In this document: piece by piece, positions 8,019 to 16,591 of the stretch
How the letters are laid out: each line of letters begins with the position of its first letter
How positions within the stretch are numbered: the first letter of the stretch is position 1
Assembly (NCBI GenBank): GCA_023434265.1
Contig: JAEYTA010000011.1
Coordinates: 1 to 28,101 of the forward strand
Reading direction: 5' to 3'
From: Pseudomonadota bacterium
GTDB taxonomy: Bacteria; Pseudomonadota; Alphaproteobacteria; Caulobacterales; Caulobacteraceae
DNA length: 28,101 nucleotides
Made by a program: the position numbers and the translations under genes
Notes under the pieces: generated by a model
What the model was told of the DNA's origin: nothing
Seen by the model: only the letters and a program-made list of their open reading frames with translations
Database searches by the model: none

Positions 8019-8138
8019 TTGGGGTCCCTCCCCGGGAGCCGCACATCGCTCCCTCGTCCCCCGACTTACCGCCACCATTAAGCGGCGAGTCATTAAAGGA
8101 CGGTATAGCCTCGATATTCGGAAGTCGGGGCTCCAAGC

Positions 8139-11100
8139 TTGACCGTAGTGAAGGCCGCCAAATACCGGGGTTCGATCCGCCGAAAACTGGTGGGTCTGGT
8201 TCTCGCCGCCCTGACGACTACGGCGGTCGTCACGGCGACGCTCATGGGATGGACCGACGCGCGGCGTCAGACCGACCTCGAGACCCAGCGCCTCACCCAG
8301 ACCGCCAAGGTCATCGGCTCCCTCGCTTCGGACGCCGTTCGGGCCAACGACCGGCCCGGGGCCTTCGCCGCCCTGCGCTCGATCGCCCAGACGCCGGATG
8401 TCACCTACGGCCGCATCCAGCTGAACGACGGCCGGCTCGTCGCCGAGACCGGCGGCGGCGTGCGCCTGCAATCCGACACCCGCGTCGAGGACGGCGCCGG
8501 GGCCTCGGTCTGGTCCGTGCTCAACACCGGCACCATCGAGGTTTCGACCGCCGTGGTCAGCCAGGGCGAGACCGTCGGCCGCATCACCCTGCTGGCCGAG
8601 ACGCCGGGCCTGCGCGGCCGGGTGCTCGGCTCGGTGCTCATCTCGCTGCTCGGCGCCGGCGTCGCCACGCTCGCCGGCCTGCTCATCGCCCTGCGGCTCG
8701 CCCGCCGGATCAGCGACCCGATCGTCCGGCTGGCCCGGTTCACCAACACGGTGCGCGAGTCGGGCGACTACTCCGCCGATCCGGACATCGCCGCCGACGG
8801 CGAGGTCGCCGACCTCGTCTCCGGCCTGCGCGACATGCTGGGCGGGCTGCGCGAGCGCGACCGGCGCATCGCGGAGCACGTCGCCGGGCTGGAGACCCAG
8901 GTGGCGGAGCGCACGGCGGAGCTGTCGGAGGCCAAGGCCGCCGCCGAGGCCGCCAACGCCGCCAAGTCGGACTTCCTGGCGGTGATGAGCCACGAAATCC
9001 GCACGCCGATGAACGGCATCCTGGCGCTCAGCGAACTGTTGGCGAAGTCGGACCTTCCGGACCGCCAACGCCGCTACGCCGACGTCATCGCCCGCTCCGG
9101 CAAGTCGCTGATCGGCATCATCAACGACATCCTCGACTTCTCGAAGGTCGAGGCGGGCAAGATGGAGCTGGAGAGCATCCCGTTCGACCCCGCCGACGTC
9201 GCCGAGGACGTCGCCGGCCTGTTCGCCGAGCGCGCCGCGGGCAAGGGCCTCGATCTGGCCGTCTATGTGGACCCGCGCCTGGGTCCGGTGACGGGCGACC
9301 CGACCCGTCTGCGCCAGGTGATCGGCAATCTCGTCAACAACGCCATCAAGTTCACCGGGACCGGCGGCGTCCTGATCCGCATCGAGCGTTCGAGCGAGGC
9401 CGCCGGCGCGATCGCCGTGGCGGTGGTCGATACCGGTCCGGGCGTCGCCGCCGACAAGCTGCCGAAGCTGTTCGAGGCCTTCTCCCAAGAGGACCAGACC
9501 ACCACCCGCAAGCACGGCGGCACCGGCCTCGGCCTCGCCATCTGCGACCGGCTGGTCAAGGCCATGGGCGGCGACTGGCGCCTGGCCAGCCAGCCGGGCG
9601 TCGGCTCGACCTTCGGCTTTGTCGTGCCCCTGGCCGACGCCGGGCCCGCCGAGGCCCTGCCCCGTTTCGCGCCCGGCTGGACCGTCAGCCTGCCGGGCGC
9701 GGCGTCGCCGGCGGTGGAGGCGCTCGCCCGTTACCTCGAGGCCCTGGGCGTCTCGCGCGCACCGGTGGGCGAGGCCACCGGCGTCGCCATCACGATCGAG
9801 GCGGGTCAGCTCCGGCTGGCCTTCGCCGGCGCCTTCACGGGCCGCGACGGCTGGACCGTGCCAGCCCCCGTCCGCCGGGTGGAGCTGATCCGCGCCCTTG
9901 CCGCCATGCAGGCCGGCAAAAGCGCGCACGCGGCGAGCGTCGGCGTCGACGCGGAGGCCCTGTCATTCCCCGGCGCCCGGGTGCTGGTGGTCGACGATTC
10001 CGACGTCAACCGCGAGGTCGCCGGCGAGGCGTTGTCGCGTCTCGGCGTGGCCAGCAACTTCGCCGTCGACGGCGTCGAAGCGGTGGAGGCCCTGCGCACG
10101 GGGACCTGGGACCTGGTCCTCATGGACGGCTCGATGCCGCGGCTGGACGGCTTCGAGGCCGCCCGGCGCATCCGCGAGGAGGAAGCTCGCGACGGCCGCC
10201 CCCGCGCCACCATCCTCGCCCTCACGGCTCACGTGGTGGGCACCGCCGCCGACGCGTGGAAGGACGCCGGCATGGACGGCGTGATCCACAAGCCCTTCAC
10301 CCTCGCCGACCTTTCGCGCGCCCTGCAGGAACACTGCGGCGCCTTCGCGGTCGCCGGCGCCGCGCCTCCGGTCGCCGCCCCGCCGCAGTCCGCGGCGACC
10401 GACGAGGACGAGCTGTTCGACCCCTCCGTCCGCGGCGAACTCAAGGCCATGCTCGAGGCCGGGCGCGCCGATTTCGTCGCCCGGGTCGAGGGCCTCTACG
10501 CCGCGAACGCCCCTCTGCGTCTGGCGGATGTCCGGGCGGCGCGCGACGCCGCCGACCTCGAGGCGCTCGCCCGAGCCGCCCACGCCCTGAAGTCGATGAG
10601 CCTGAGCCTGGGCGCCCGCGCCGTCGCCACGCGAGCCTCGGCCATCGAGACGGCGGCGCGCCAGGGGAGCTGCGCGGACGGGTCGGTGGAGGCGCTGGAG
10701 GCCCTTCTCGACCGGACTCTCGCGGCCATGGGCGCTTCCGCCGCCGCCGCGCCGCCGAACCCCGCAGCCGCCCTTCGCCAGGCCATCGAGGCCGGCGAAC
10801 TGGACGTCGTCTACCAGCCCATGATGGACCGCACCGGCGGCTTCTCCGGCAAGGCCGAGGCCCTGGTGCGCTGGACCAACGCCGAGGGCGTCTCGCGTTC
10901 TCCCGACGACTTCATTCCGGAGCTGGAAGCCGCCGGCGTCATCGAACACCTCACCGACTTCGTGCTGGAACGGGCGATGCGGGCGATCGGCCCCCGCGCC
11001 GACGTCCGGGTCTCGGTCAACGCCTCGGCCGGCGAGTTCCAGCGCGACGACTTCGCCGACCGCGTCCGCGCCGCCGCCGACCGCGCCGCCTTCCCGCTGG

Positions 11101-11501
11101 AGCGGCTGGAGATCGAGGTCACGGAAACCGCCATCCTGCACATCGACCAGGCGCGACCGACGCTGGAGAAGCTGGCGGCCCTCGGAGTCGGCGTCGCGCT
11201 GGACGACTTCGGTTCGGGCTACACCAGCCTGCATGCGCTCCGGGAACTGCGCTTCTCGACCCTGAAGATCGACCGCAGCTTCGTCTGTCGCTGCGTCGAC
11301 GACACCGCCTCGGCGGCCATCATCCACGCCGTAATCGCCGTCGGCCGGTCGCTCGGCATGCAGGTGGTCTGCGAGGGCGTGGAGACCGAGGAGCAGGCGC
11401 GCTTCCTGCGCACCGCCGGCGTTCATCTGATCCAGGGCTGGGTCTACGCCCGCGCCGGCGCCCTCGCCGACCTGCCACCGGCCGGAGCGGCGGCGGCATG
11501 A
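8139..11501 (+). CDS. Hybrid histidine kinase with HAMP, HisKA, HATPase, receiver, HPt and EAL domains
   Basis: This 1,120-residue inner-membrane protein joins a full phosphorelay to a cyclic-di-GMP phosphodiesterase. In order: TM1 (17-38), periplasmic sensor (about 39-160), TM2 (162-187), HAMP (185-240), coiled coil, HisKA with H285 (SHEIRTPMNG), ATPase with N box NLVNNAIKF (397-405), DTGPGV (431) and GGTGLGLA (460), receiver with D663 (LMDGSMPRLDG) and K718, HPt with H815 (AHALKSM), and EAL (about 875-1110). The EAL domain keeps E907-A-L, N961, E993/E996, D1022-D1023 (LDDFGSGYTSL), K1043 and E1079 (CEGVET), so it should be catalytic. The frame opens at a TTG (8139); a GTG at 8148 is an equally possible start. 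A receiver protein gene follows 64 bp downstream. The sensed signal is unknown. Confidence 0.92.
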   Translation: MTVVKAAKYRGSIRRKLVGLVLAALTTTAVVTATLMGWTDARRQTDLETQRLTQTAKVIGSLASDAVRANDRPGAFAALRSIAQTPDVTYGRIQLNDGRLVAETGGGVRLQSDTRVEDGAGASVWSVLNTGTIEVSTAVVSQGETVGRITLLAETPGLRGRVLGSVLISLLGAGVATLAGLLIALRLARRISDPIVRLARFTNTVRESGDYSADPDIAADGEVADLVSGLRDMLGGLRERDRRIAEHVAGLETQVAERTAELSEAKAAAEAANAAKSDFLAVMSHEIRTPMNGILALSELLAKSDLPDRQRRYADVIARSGKSLIGIINDILDFSKVEAGKMELESIPFDPADVAEDVAGLFAERAAGKGLDLAVYVDPRLGPVTGDPTRLRQVIGNLVNNAIKFTGTGGVLIRIERSSEAAGAIAVAVVDTGPGVAADKLPKLFEAFSQEDQTTTRKHGGTGLGLAICDRLVKAMGGDWRLASQPGVGSTFGFVVPLADAGPAEALPRFAPGWTVSLPGAASPAVEALARYLEALGVSRAPVGEATGVAITIEAGQLRLAFAGAFTGRDGWTVPAPVRRVELIRALAAMQAGKSAHAASVGVDAEALSFPGARVLVVDDSDVNREVAGEALSRLGVASNFAVDGVEAVEALRTGTWDLVLMDGSMPRLDGFEAARRIREEEARDGRPRATILALTAHVVGTAADAWKDAGMDGVIHKPFTLADLSRALQEHCGAFAVAGAAPPVAAPPQSAATDEDELFDPSVRGELKAMLEAGRADFVARVEGLYAANAPLRLADVRAARDAADLEALARAAHALKSMSLSLGARAVATRASAIETAARQGSCADGSVEALEALLDRTLAAMGASAAAAPPNPAAALRQAIEAGELDVVYQPMMDRTGGFSGKAEALVRWTNAEGVSRSPDDFIPELEAAGVIEHLTDFVLERAMRAIGPRADVRVSVNASAGEFQRDDFADRVRAAADRAAFPLERLEIEVTETAILHIDQARPTLEKLAALGVGVALDDFGSGYTSLHALRELRFSTLKIDRSFVCRCVDDTASAAIIHAVIAVGRSLGMQVVCEGVETEEQARFLRTAGVHLIQGWVYARAGALADLPPAGAAAA

Positions 11502-11565
11502 CGTTAATCATGCTCGTTTCGGGTTTCTCAGCATTACCGGCCGAACATCGGTCGTAGAGGGTGTC

Positions 11566-11970
11566 ATGGCCATTGTACTTGTAGTCGACGACGATCCGAC
11601 CATCCGCACGATAGCCACCGAGCTATTGCGCGACGAGCGTCACGCCATCATCGAAGCCGCCGACGGCGACGAGGCGCTGCGGGTGCTCGACGCCACCCAT
11701 GCGGAATTGGTCGTCCTCGACATGCTCATGCCCAACCGGGACGGTCTCGAGACGATCATCGAGATCCGGCGCAAGCACCCGAAGGTCCGCATCCTGGCGA
11801 TCTCGTCGGGCGGCAACATCGGCGTCGGCAACCTGCTGGGCATGGCGCGCGTGTTCGGCGCCGACGAGACCCTGGCCAAGCCGCTGTCGTTCACGACCTT
11901 CGCGGCGACGGTCAACCGGCTGCTCGACACACCGGCGCCGGCGGCCGGTCCCTTCGCCGCCCAGGCCTGA
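11566..11970 (+). CDS. Single-domain response regulator (receiver only)
   Basis: A 134-residue CheY-like receiver. The acidic residues are D8-D10 (VVDDDPTIR), the phosphoacceptor is D52 (VVLDMLMPNRDG), the switch residue is S80 (AISSGGN), and the Lys is K105 (TLAKPLSF). It has no output domain; the C-terminal tail is Pro/Ala-rich. An insertion-like loop, GGNIGVGNLLGMARVFGAD, follows the switch residue. The ATG at 11566 has AGAGGG upstream. It follows the hybrid kinase in the same direction and is a natural partner for its HPt domain. Its stop codon is separated by one base from the stop of the convergent gene at 11972. Confidence 0.9.
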   Translation: MAIVLVVDDDPTIRTIATELLRDERHAIIEAADGDEALRVLDATHAELVVLDMLMPNRDGLETIIEIRRKHPKVRILAISSGGNIGVGNLLGMARVFGADETLAKPLSFTTFAATVNRLLDTPAPAAGPFAAQA

Positions 11971-11971
11971 C

Positions 11972-12511
11972 TCAGGGCGTCGCGTTCAGCGGCCGCACCG
12001 TCGAACGATGACGGAGCGGCCCCTCCGGCCGCGCGGCCCGCCACTCGAACGCCGCGGCGGCGCCGGCCTGCCGGCCGGGGAAGACGTAGCCGCTGTCGTC
12101 GAACCACGGATCGCCCCAGCCGTAGCCGTAGTAGCCGTTCTCCACCTGGCGATAGGACAGATCCAGCCGGCCGGTCTCGCCCAAGGGCAGCGACACCGCC
12201 GCGCCGTAATCGCGGTAGCCGCCGGTGCCCACGCTGACGCTGAACTCGCCGTGCGGCTGGCGGTCGTCGGCCATGAGGGCGTCGCCGGCGAAGGGCTTGG
12301 CGGCCGGATCGCGCGACTCCAGCCAACGGGCGATCTGCTGATCCGTTGACAGGCCGTGCGGCGGGGCTTCCTGGGCGGCGCGATCCACCGACGGCGCGGC
12401 CGGCGCCGCGGCGACCTCCAGCGTCACCGGCGTTTCGGGCGCTGTCGCCATCGCCTCGTCGGGGTCGCCCCCGGCCAGCATGGCGGCGGCCGCGATCATG
12501 GAAACCAACAT
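11972..12511 (-). CDS. Probable exported hypothetical protein
   Basis: I do not recognise this 179-residue protein. It starts MLVSMIAAAAMLAGG, a short hydrophobic segment consistent with a signal peptide, followed by an Ala/Pro-rich linker to about residue 52. The C-terminal half, from about 88, is rich in Gly, Tyr and aromatic residues (GEFSVSVGTGGYRDYGAAVS, QVENGYYGYGWGDPWFDDSG) with alternating hydrophobic positions, as in short outer-membrane or surface beta proteins. The ATG at 12511 is preceded by AGGAG. It is transcribed towards the receiver gene with only one base between the two stop codons. Function unknown. Confidence 0.7.
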   Translation of the reverse strand: MLVSMIAAAAMLAGGDPDEAMATAPETPVTLEVAAAPAAPSVDRAAQEAPPHGLSTDQQIARWLESRDPAAKPFAGDALMADDRQPHGEFSVSVGTGGYRDYGAAVSLPLGETGRLDLSYRQVENGYYGYGWGDPWFDDSGYVFPGRQAGAAAAFEWRAARPEGPLRHRSTVRPLNATP

Positions 12512-12561
12512 CCGCCAGACTCCTGTTCGGATCCGAGCCTCGGCCGCGATTGCGGCGAAGG

Positions 12562-13038
12562 TCAGGCGCGTCCGTCGCCCCGTGCGAGCGGGTCCGGCAG
12601 CGGCTCGCCCTCAGCGACGAAGCTCAGCGCCACGGAATTGATGCAGTAGCGCAGTCCGGTCGGCGGCGGGCCGTCCGGGAACACATGTCCCTGGTGGCTG
12701 CCGCAGCGGGTGCAGCGGGTTTCGGTCCTGACCATGCCGTGGCTGTCGTCGCGCACCGCGGCCACATGCGCCTCGTCCACCGGTTCGGTGAAACTGGGCC
12801 AGCCGGTGCCGCTCTCGAACTTGGTGCGGCTGCGGAACAGCGGCAGGCCGCATTCGCGGCAGCAGAACACCCCGGCCCGCTTCTCGCCCAGAAGCGTCCC
12901 GCAGAAGGGCGCCTCGGTGCCGTGGGCCAGCAGCACCCGTCGCTCTTCGGGCGACAGGCTGGCCTCGAGCCGGGCCCGCTCTTCCGCATCCGGAGGAGTC
13001 AGATCGTAGCCCGAAGGGGAGCGGAGCGTGTCGGTCAT
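12562..13038 (-). CDS. msrB: Peptide-methionine (R)-S-oxide reductase MsrB
   Basis: MsrB reduces methionine-R-sulfoxide in oxidised proteins. The 158-residue protein carries both zinc CxxC pairs (C60/C63 in CRECG and C109/C112 in CTRCG), the GTGWPSFTEP motif (77-86), HQGHVFPDGPPPTGLRYCIN with catalytic C132, and SVALSF. C46 (APFCGTL) sits where a resolving cysteine may act; that role is inferred. The ATG at 13038 gives the usual length; an open frame continues 18 codons upstream without family similarity. The ribosome binding site is weak. There is no signal peptide, so it is cytoplasmic. It is transcribed away from the DUF2231/sugar dehydrogenase pair. Confidence 0.95.
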   Translation of the reverse strand: MTDTLRSPSGYDLTPPDAEERARLEASLSPEERRVLLAHGTEAPFCGTLLGEKRAGVFCCRECGLPLFRSRTKFESGTGWPSFTEPVDEAHVAAVRDDSHGMVRTETRCTRCGSHQGHVFPDGPPPTGLRYCINSVALSFVAEGEPLPDPLARGDGRA

Positions 13039-13154
13039 GGCGCCAAGATAGGCGCCTGCCGGCGGCGGTTCCACCCCGCGCACGTGGCGCACCCGTGAAC
13101 CAAATCCGCGCTGACGGATTGCCCCGAGGACTGCTCAGCTTCAGGAGGCGGCCC

Positions 13155-13580
13155 ATGGCGCCTGTTCCCGTGATCGGGTCAGCTCTTCACAGAATGCTGC
13201 TCGCCTTCCCGACGGCGCTCTTCCCGGCCGCTCTGGTGACCGACGTCGCCTACCTGCGCACCGCCCAGATGCAGTGGACCAATTTTTCGGCCTGGCTCAT
13301 CGCCGGCGCGCTGGTGTTCACCGGCGTGGTGCTGGCCTGGAGCCTTGTCGACCTGCTGATCGGCCTGGCTTCGGACCGTCGACGGCGGCGCTTCGTCTAC
13401 CCGGCCGCCCTCGCCATTCTGTTCGTGCTCGGCCTGCTGAACGCCTTCAAGCACAGCCAGGACGCCTGGAGCTCGGTCGGCGCCTTCGGCCTGATCCTGT
13501 CGCTTCTGTGCACCCTGCTGGCGCTGACGGCCGCCGCACTCGCCTTTTCCGGCGTCCTGAACCGGGAGGTCGTCCGATGA
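13155..13580 (+). CDS. DUF2231-type four-helix membrane protein
   Basis: The 141-residue protein has four hydrophobic helices (about 13-34, 45-70, 80-98 and 108-133) and the pattern LHRMLLAFPTALFPAALVTD followed by a WTNFSAWLIAGAL segment, which resembles the DUF2231 family of inner-membrane proteins. The ATG at 13155 has an ideal AGGAGG seven bases upstream; an earlier in-frame ATG at 13095 does not and overlaps the msrB promoter side. Its TGA overlaps the ATG of the next gene (ATGA), so the pair is co-translated. Members next to sugar dehydrogenases may serve in electron transfer or haem contact, but that is inference. Confidence 0.8.
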   Translation: MAPVPVIGSALHRMLLAFPTALFPAALVTDVAYLRTAQMQWTNFSAWLIAGALVFTGVVLAWSLVDLLIGLASDRRRRRFVYPAALAILFVLGLLNAFKHSQDAWSSVGAFGLILSLLCTLLALTAAALAFSGVLNREVVR

Positions 13581-14908
13581 TCCGCCCCCTCGTCTGCGCC
13601 GCCGCCCTGCTCGCCCTCGCCGCCTGCGGCGGCAGCGATCCCGACCTCGACCAGACCGGGCCCCGGCCCGACCTGCCCGACATTCGCCAGACGCTTCTGC
13701 CGCCGATGAAGATCGCCAAACCGGTCGGGTGGGGCGACGAGGTCCCGACGGCTCCCGACGGTTACACGGTCACGGCGTTGGCCACGGACCTGAAGATTCC
13801 GCGCCAGATGCTGATCCTCCCGAACGGCGACATCCTCGTCGCCGAAGGACGCGGCGGCGGCGCCCCCAAGCTCCGGCCGAAGGACGTCATCGCCGGCGTC
13901 ATCAAGAAGAAGGGCAACACCCAGGTCGAGGGCGGCGACCGCGTCACCCTGCTGCGTGACGCGAACAACGATGGTCGCCCCGAGGTCCAGACGGTCTTCA
14001 TCGACAATCTCAACGCGCCCTACGGCCTGGCCTTCGTCGATGGCTACGTCTACGTCGCCAACCAGGACGAACTGGTCCGCTTCCCCTACCGGGACGGCCA
14101 GACCCGCATCACGGCGGCGCCGGAGCGGGTCACCGCCCTGCCCTCGCAGATCAACCACCACTGGACCAAGGCCCTGACGGCCAGCGCCGACGGGCAGACC
14201 CTCTATGTCGGCATCGGCTCGAACTCCAACGTCGGGGAGCGCGGCATGGCGGTCGAGGAGGAGCGCGCGGTGGTCTGGGCCGTCGACCGGCTCACCGGCG
14301 CGCGCCGCACCGTCGCCACCGGCATCCGCAATCCCACCGCCCTGGCCATCGAGCCGACCACGGGCGCCCTGTGGGCCGTGGTCAACGAACGCGACGAGAT
14401 CGGGCCGCAGCTGGTCCCGGACTACCTGACCTCGGTGCGCGAGGGGGCGTTCTACGGCTGGCCGTACAGCTACTGGGGCCAGAACCTCGACCCCCGGGTC
14501 CGGCCGCAGAAGCCCGAACTGGTCGCCCGGGCCGTCCGGCCCGACTACGCCCTTGGCTCGCACGTCGCCGCGCTCGGCCTGTCCTTCGCGCGCGACGGCG
14601 GCTTCGGCGGCTCGTTCGGCGAAGGCGCCTTCGTCGGCCAGCACGGCAGCTGGAACCGTCAGGACCTGTCCGGATACCGGGTCGTCTTCGTGCCCTTCGC
14701 CGGCGGGCGGCCGAACGGCGAGCCCGTCGACTTCGTCACCGGCTTCCTGACCGAGGACGGCCGCGCACGCGGACGCCCCGTAGGCGTCGTCTTCGACCCG
14801 GCCCGCCGCATCCTGCTGGTCGCCGACGACCTGTCCAACACCGTCTGGCGCGTGGCGCCCGCCGCCCGAAACGCAACGGGCGGGAGCGTCGCCGCTCCCG
14901 CCCGCTGA
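13577..14908 (+). CDS. PQQ-dependent sugar (sorbosone) dehydrogenase family lipoprotein
   Basis: The 443-residue protein belongs to the glucose/sorbosone dehydrogenase beta-propeller family, whose members oxidise sugars using PQQ in the periplasm. A lipoprotein signal peptide ends in the lipobox LAAC with Cys17. Family segments include LPNGDILVAEGRGGG, LNAPYGLAFVDGYVYVAN, INHHWTKALTASADGQTLYV, GSNSNVGERG, REGAFYGWPYSYWGQN and FVGQHGSWNRQDLSGYRVVF. The ATG at 13577 overlaps the stop of the DUF2231 gene. The substrate cannot be told from sequence. The 3' end encodes a strong hairpin (14877-14904). Confidence 0.9.
   Translation: MIRPLVCAAALLALAACGGSDPDLDQTGPRPDLPDIRQTLLPPMKIAKPVGWGDEVPTAPDGYTVTALATDLKIPRQMLILPNGDILVAEGRGGGAPKLRPKDVIAGVIKKKGNTQVEGGDRVTLLRDANNDGRPEVQTVFIDNLNAPYGLAFVDGYVYVANQDELVRFPYRDGQTRITAAPERVTALPSQINHHWTKALTASADGQTLYVGIGSNSNVGERGMAVEEERAVVWAVDRLTGARRTVATGIRNPTALAIEPTTGALWAVVNERDEIGPQLVPDYLTSVREGAFYGWPYSYWGQNLDPRVRPQKPELVARAVRPDYALGSHVAALGLSFARDGGFGGSFGEGAFVGQHGSWNRQDLSGYRVVFVPFAGGRPNGEPVDFVTGFLTEDGRARGRPVGVVFDPARRILLVADDLSNTVWRVAPAARNATGGSVAAPAR
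14877..14904. terminator. Hairpin at the end of the dehydrogenase gene
   Basis: CGGGCGGGAGCG (14877-14888) and CGCTCCCGCCCG (14893-14904) form a perfect 12-bp stem with a TCGC tetraloop. It sits in the last codons of the dehydrogenase gene, two bases before its TGA codon, and 30 bp from the stop of the convergent S41-like gene. It probably terminates both transcripts. No T-tract follows. Confidence 0.65.
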
Positions 14909-14933
14909 CGGTCCCGTCGTTCGGGTGCCTGGA

Positions 14934-16427
14934 TCAGCCGCCGAACAGGCCGTTGACCCAGGTCCGGACCGCGGCCTCGTCGGCCGGCTCGCCGGTGTAA
15001 CGCAGGGCGCCGGTCGGCTCGTAGGGCTGGTTGTTGCCGCGCGGGCGCGAGGTCCACGCCTTGTGGCCGTAGCTCAGGTCCGCATAGTTCGACGGCAGGC
15101 GCAGGATGGTCGGCTCGACGAAGATGGTGTCGGTCGCCGTGGTCGTGCCGGCGATGCGCACGTTCGGAAGCTTCGACAGCAGGTCGAGGGTGTCCAGGCA
15201 GCCGCCCGAGCAGCCGGCGTCGACCAGCACCACGACCGGGCCCTGCACCGGATTCGGCGCGCCGGTGTCCGGAACGGCCGGGCGGCCCGCCAGGGTGAAG
15301 GTCGACTGGCCGGCGGCGATGGCGGTGTCGAAGGCGGCGACGATCTCGCGGGTCTGCTCGATCACCGGACCGGCTTCGGCCACGAACTGCGGATCGGCCT
15401 CCATGCGGCCGAGGGCGGCGGCGTACCAGTCGCGGTTGCCCTGGGTGGCGCGGTAGGTGATGTCGCCGGCGGCGGGCTGGCGGCTGACGGTGAACTCCGG
15501 CGTCCAGATGCGGTTGGCGAGGCCGTAGCCGCGCGCGGTGGACGAGTTCAGGCCCGAACCCGAGGCGGCGCGGAGGTCCAGCACGAAGCCCTGCGGCCCG
15601 CGGATCGACGCCACCTGGCTTTCGACCTGGGCGTTGAAGGCCGGCCAGCCGGCTTCGTCGGAGAACGAGTGGACGTGCAGCCACGGCCGGCCGTTGACCG
15701 TCTCCACCGCCAGCGGCGTGGCCGGCGGCATGTAGACGGTGGCGCGGTAGGCGGCTTCCAGATCGCCCGGCTGGATCGGCACAGGGCGGATTTCATACTC
15801 GCGAGGGCGGCTGCGGCCGGTGCGGAAGCTGCACAGCGACGGCACGCCGTCGGCGAACGGGTTGTTGCGGTTCCACAGCAGATAGGGGGCGGAGGTCACC
15901 CGCCCGGCCTCGGTCTCGAGGTTGCCTTCCCAGAGATCCAGCTTCTCGCGGGCGAATTCCTCGATCGGACGCAGGTTGCATTCGACCACTTCCGAACCGA
16001 CCCGCGGGGCGTTGCGGGTGCCCGGCTTGACGTAGGTGACCACATACTTGCCGTCGCGCCAGCCGGTCGTGAAGCCCGGCCAGCTGGTGCCGAAATAGGG
16101 CCCCATGCCCTCGAAGGTCGGCGTCGCGGCGATGTTCGAGTCGCGGAAGCCGCGGGCGTAGTGCCGCAGGAGGTAGCTGTGGGCGTCGCCGCTGGTGGCG
16201 CGGCCGGCCATGGCGAGGGATTCCTGCAGGCCCGCGTCGATCCAGCCGCGGAAGGTGTTGCTGGCCTCGCCCGACACGGCGGCGGCGGGGTGGTTGGCGG
16301 CCAGCTCGTCGTGCATGCGTTGCAGGTCCTGGCGGGCCAGCTCGCGGAAGTCCTGGGCCATGACGGCCCCGGCGCTGACGGCCAGCGCGAGGGCGGCCGA
16401 GGCCGCGGCAGTGAGGAAACGGGTCAT
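14934..16427 (-). CDS. Secreted S41-family-like peptidase
   Basis: The 497-residue protein starts with a signal peptide (MTRFLTAAASAALALAVSAG, cleavage after AVMA at 24). The C-terminal half has the fold pattern of S41/CtpA-like serine peptidases: HVHSFSDEAGW (251-261), GFVLDLRAASGSG (280-292), and PVVVLVDAGCSGGCLDT, where S407 aligns with the S41 nucleophile. The central part (70-240) is family-specific and contains several cysteines. A classic PDZ domain is not obvious, as in many S41 members of this size. The ATG at 16427 was chosen because it starts a proper signal peptide; the open frame extends 21 codons further without one. It is divergent from pccA across 164 bp. The substrate is unknown. 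Confidence 0.82.
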   Translation of the reverse strand: MTRFLTAAASAALALAVSAGAVMAQDFRELARQDLQRMHDELAANHPAAAVSGEASNTFRGWIDAGLQESLAMAGRATSGDAHSYLLRHYARGFRDSNIAATPTFEGMGPYFGTSWPGFTTGWRDGKYVVTYVKPGTRNAPRVGSEVVECNLRPIEEFAREKLDLWEGNLETEAGRVTSAPYLLWNRNNPFADGVPSLCSFRTGRSRPREYEIRPVPIQPGDLEAAYRATVYMPPATPLAVETVNGRPWLHVHSFSDEAGWPAFNAQVESQVASIRGPQGFVLDLRAASGSGLNSSTARGYGLANRIWTPEFTVSRQPAAGDITYRATQGNRDWYAAALGRMEADPQFVAEAGPVIEQTREIVAAFDTAIAAGQSTFTLAGRPAVPDTGAPNPVQGPVVVLVDAGCSGGCLDTLDLLSKLPNVRIAGTTTATDTIFVEPTILRLPSNYADLSYGHKAWTSRPRGNNQPYEPTGALRYTGEPADEAAVRTWVNGLFGG

Positions 16428-16591
16428 CGGTCTGTCAGCTCCGCAAGGCCGGTGAACGGGGTCGGGCGGCTTTAAACCCCATCGGCGCACGGCTTGCCAA
16501 CCCCGCCGCCCCGTTCAGGCGAACGCCCCCGCCGGTTTACTCGCCCGGCATCGCGGCCTAATCGGGGCGAAAGCCTCGACCCCGGGACCGC

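Noticed and set aside
8078..8096. Two TTAA half-sites (TTAA-N11-TTAA) with a GAGTC between, resembling a CtrA box
   Set aside because: The CtrA consensus needs a 7-bp spacing; here it is 11 bp, so I do not call a CtrA site in the kinase/receiver divergent gap.
7587..9929. Leftward open frame of 780 codons covering the kinase gene
   Set aside because: Only the last 143 codons (the receiver) are real. The rest mirrors the kinase gene, whose high third-position GC keeps antisense frames free of stops.
8249..11557. Rightward open frame of 1,102 codons in another frame of the kinase gene
   Set aside because: It is an Arg/Gly/Pro-rich shadow of the kinase gene with no domain; the in-frame kinase product has intact motifs throughout.
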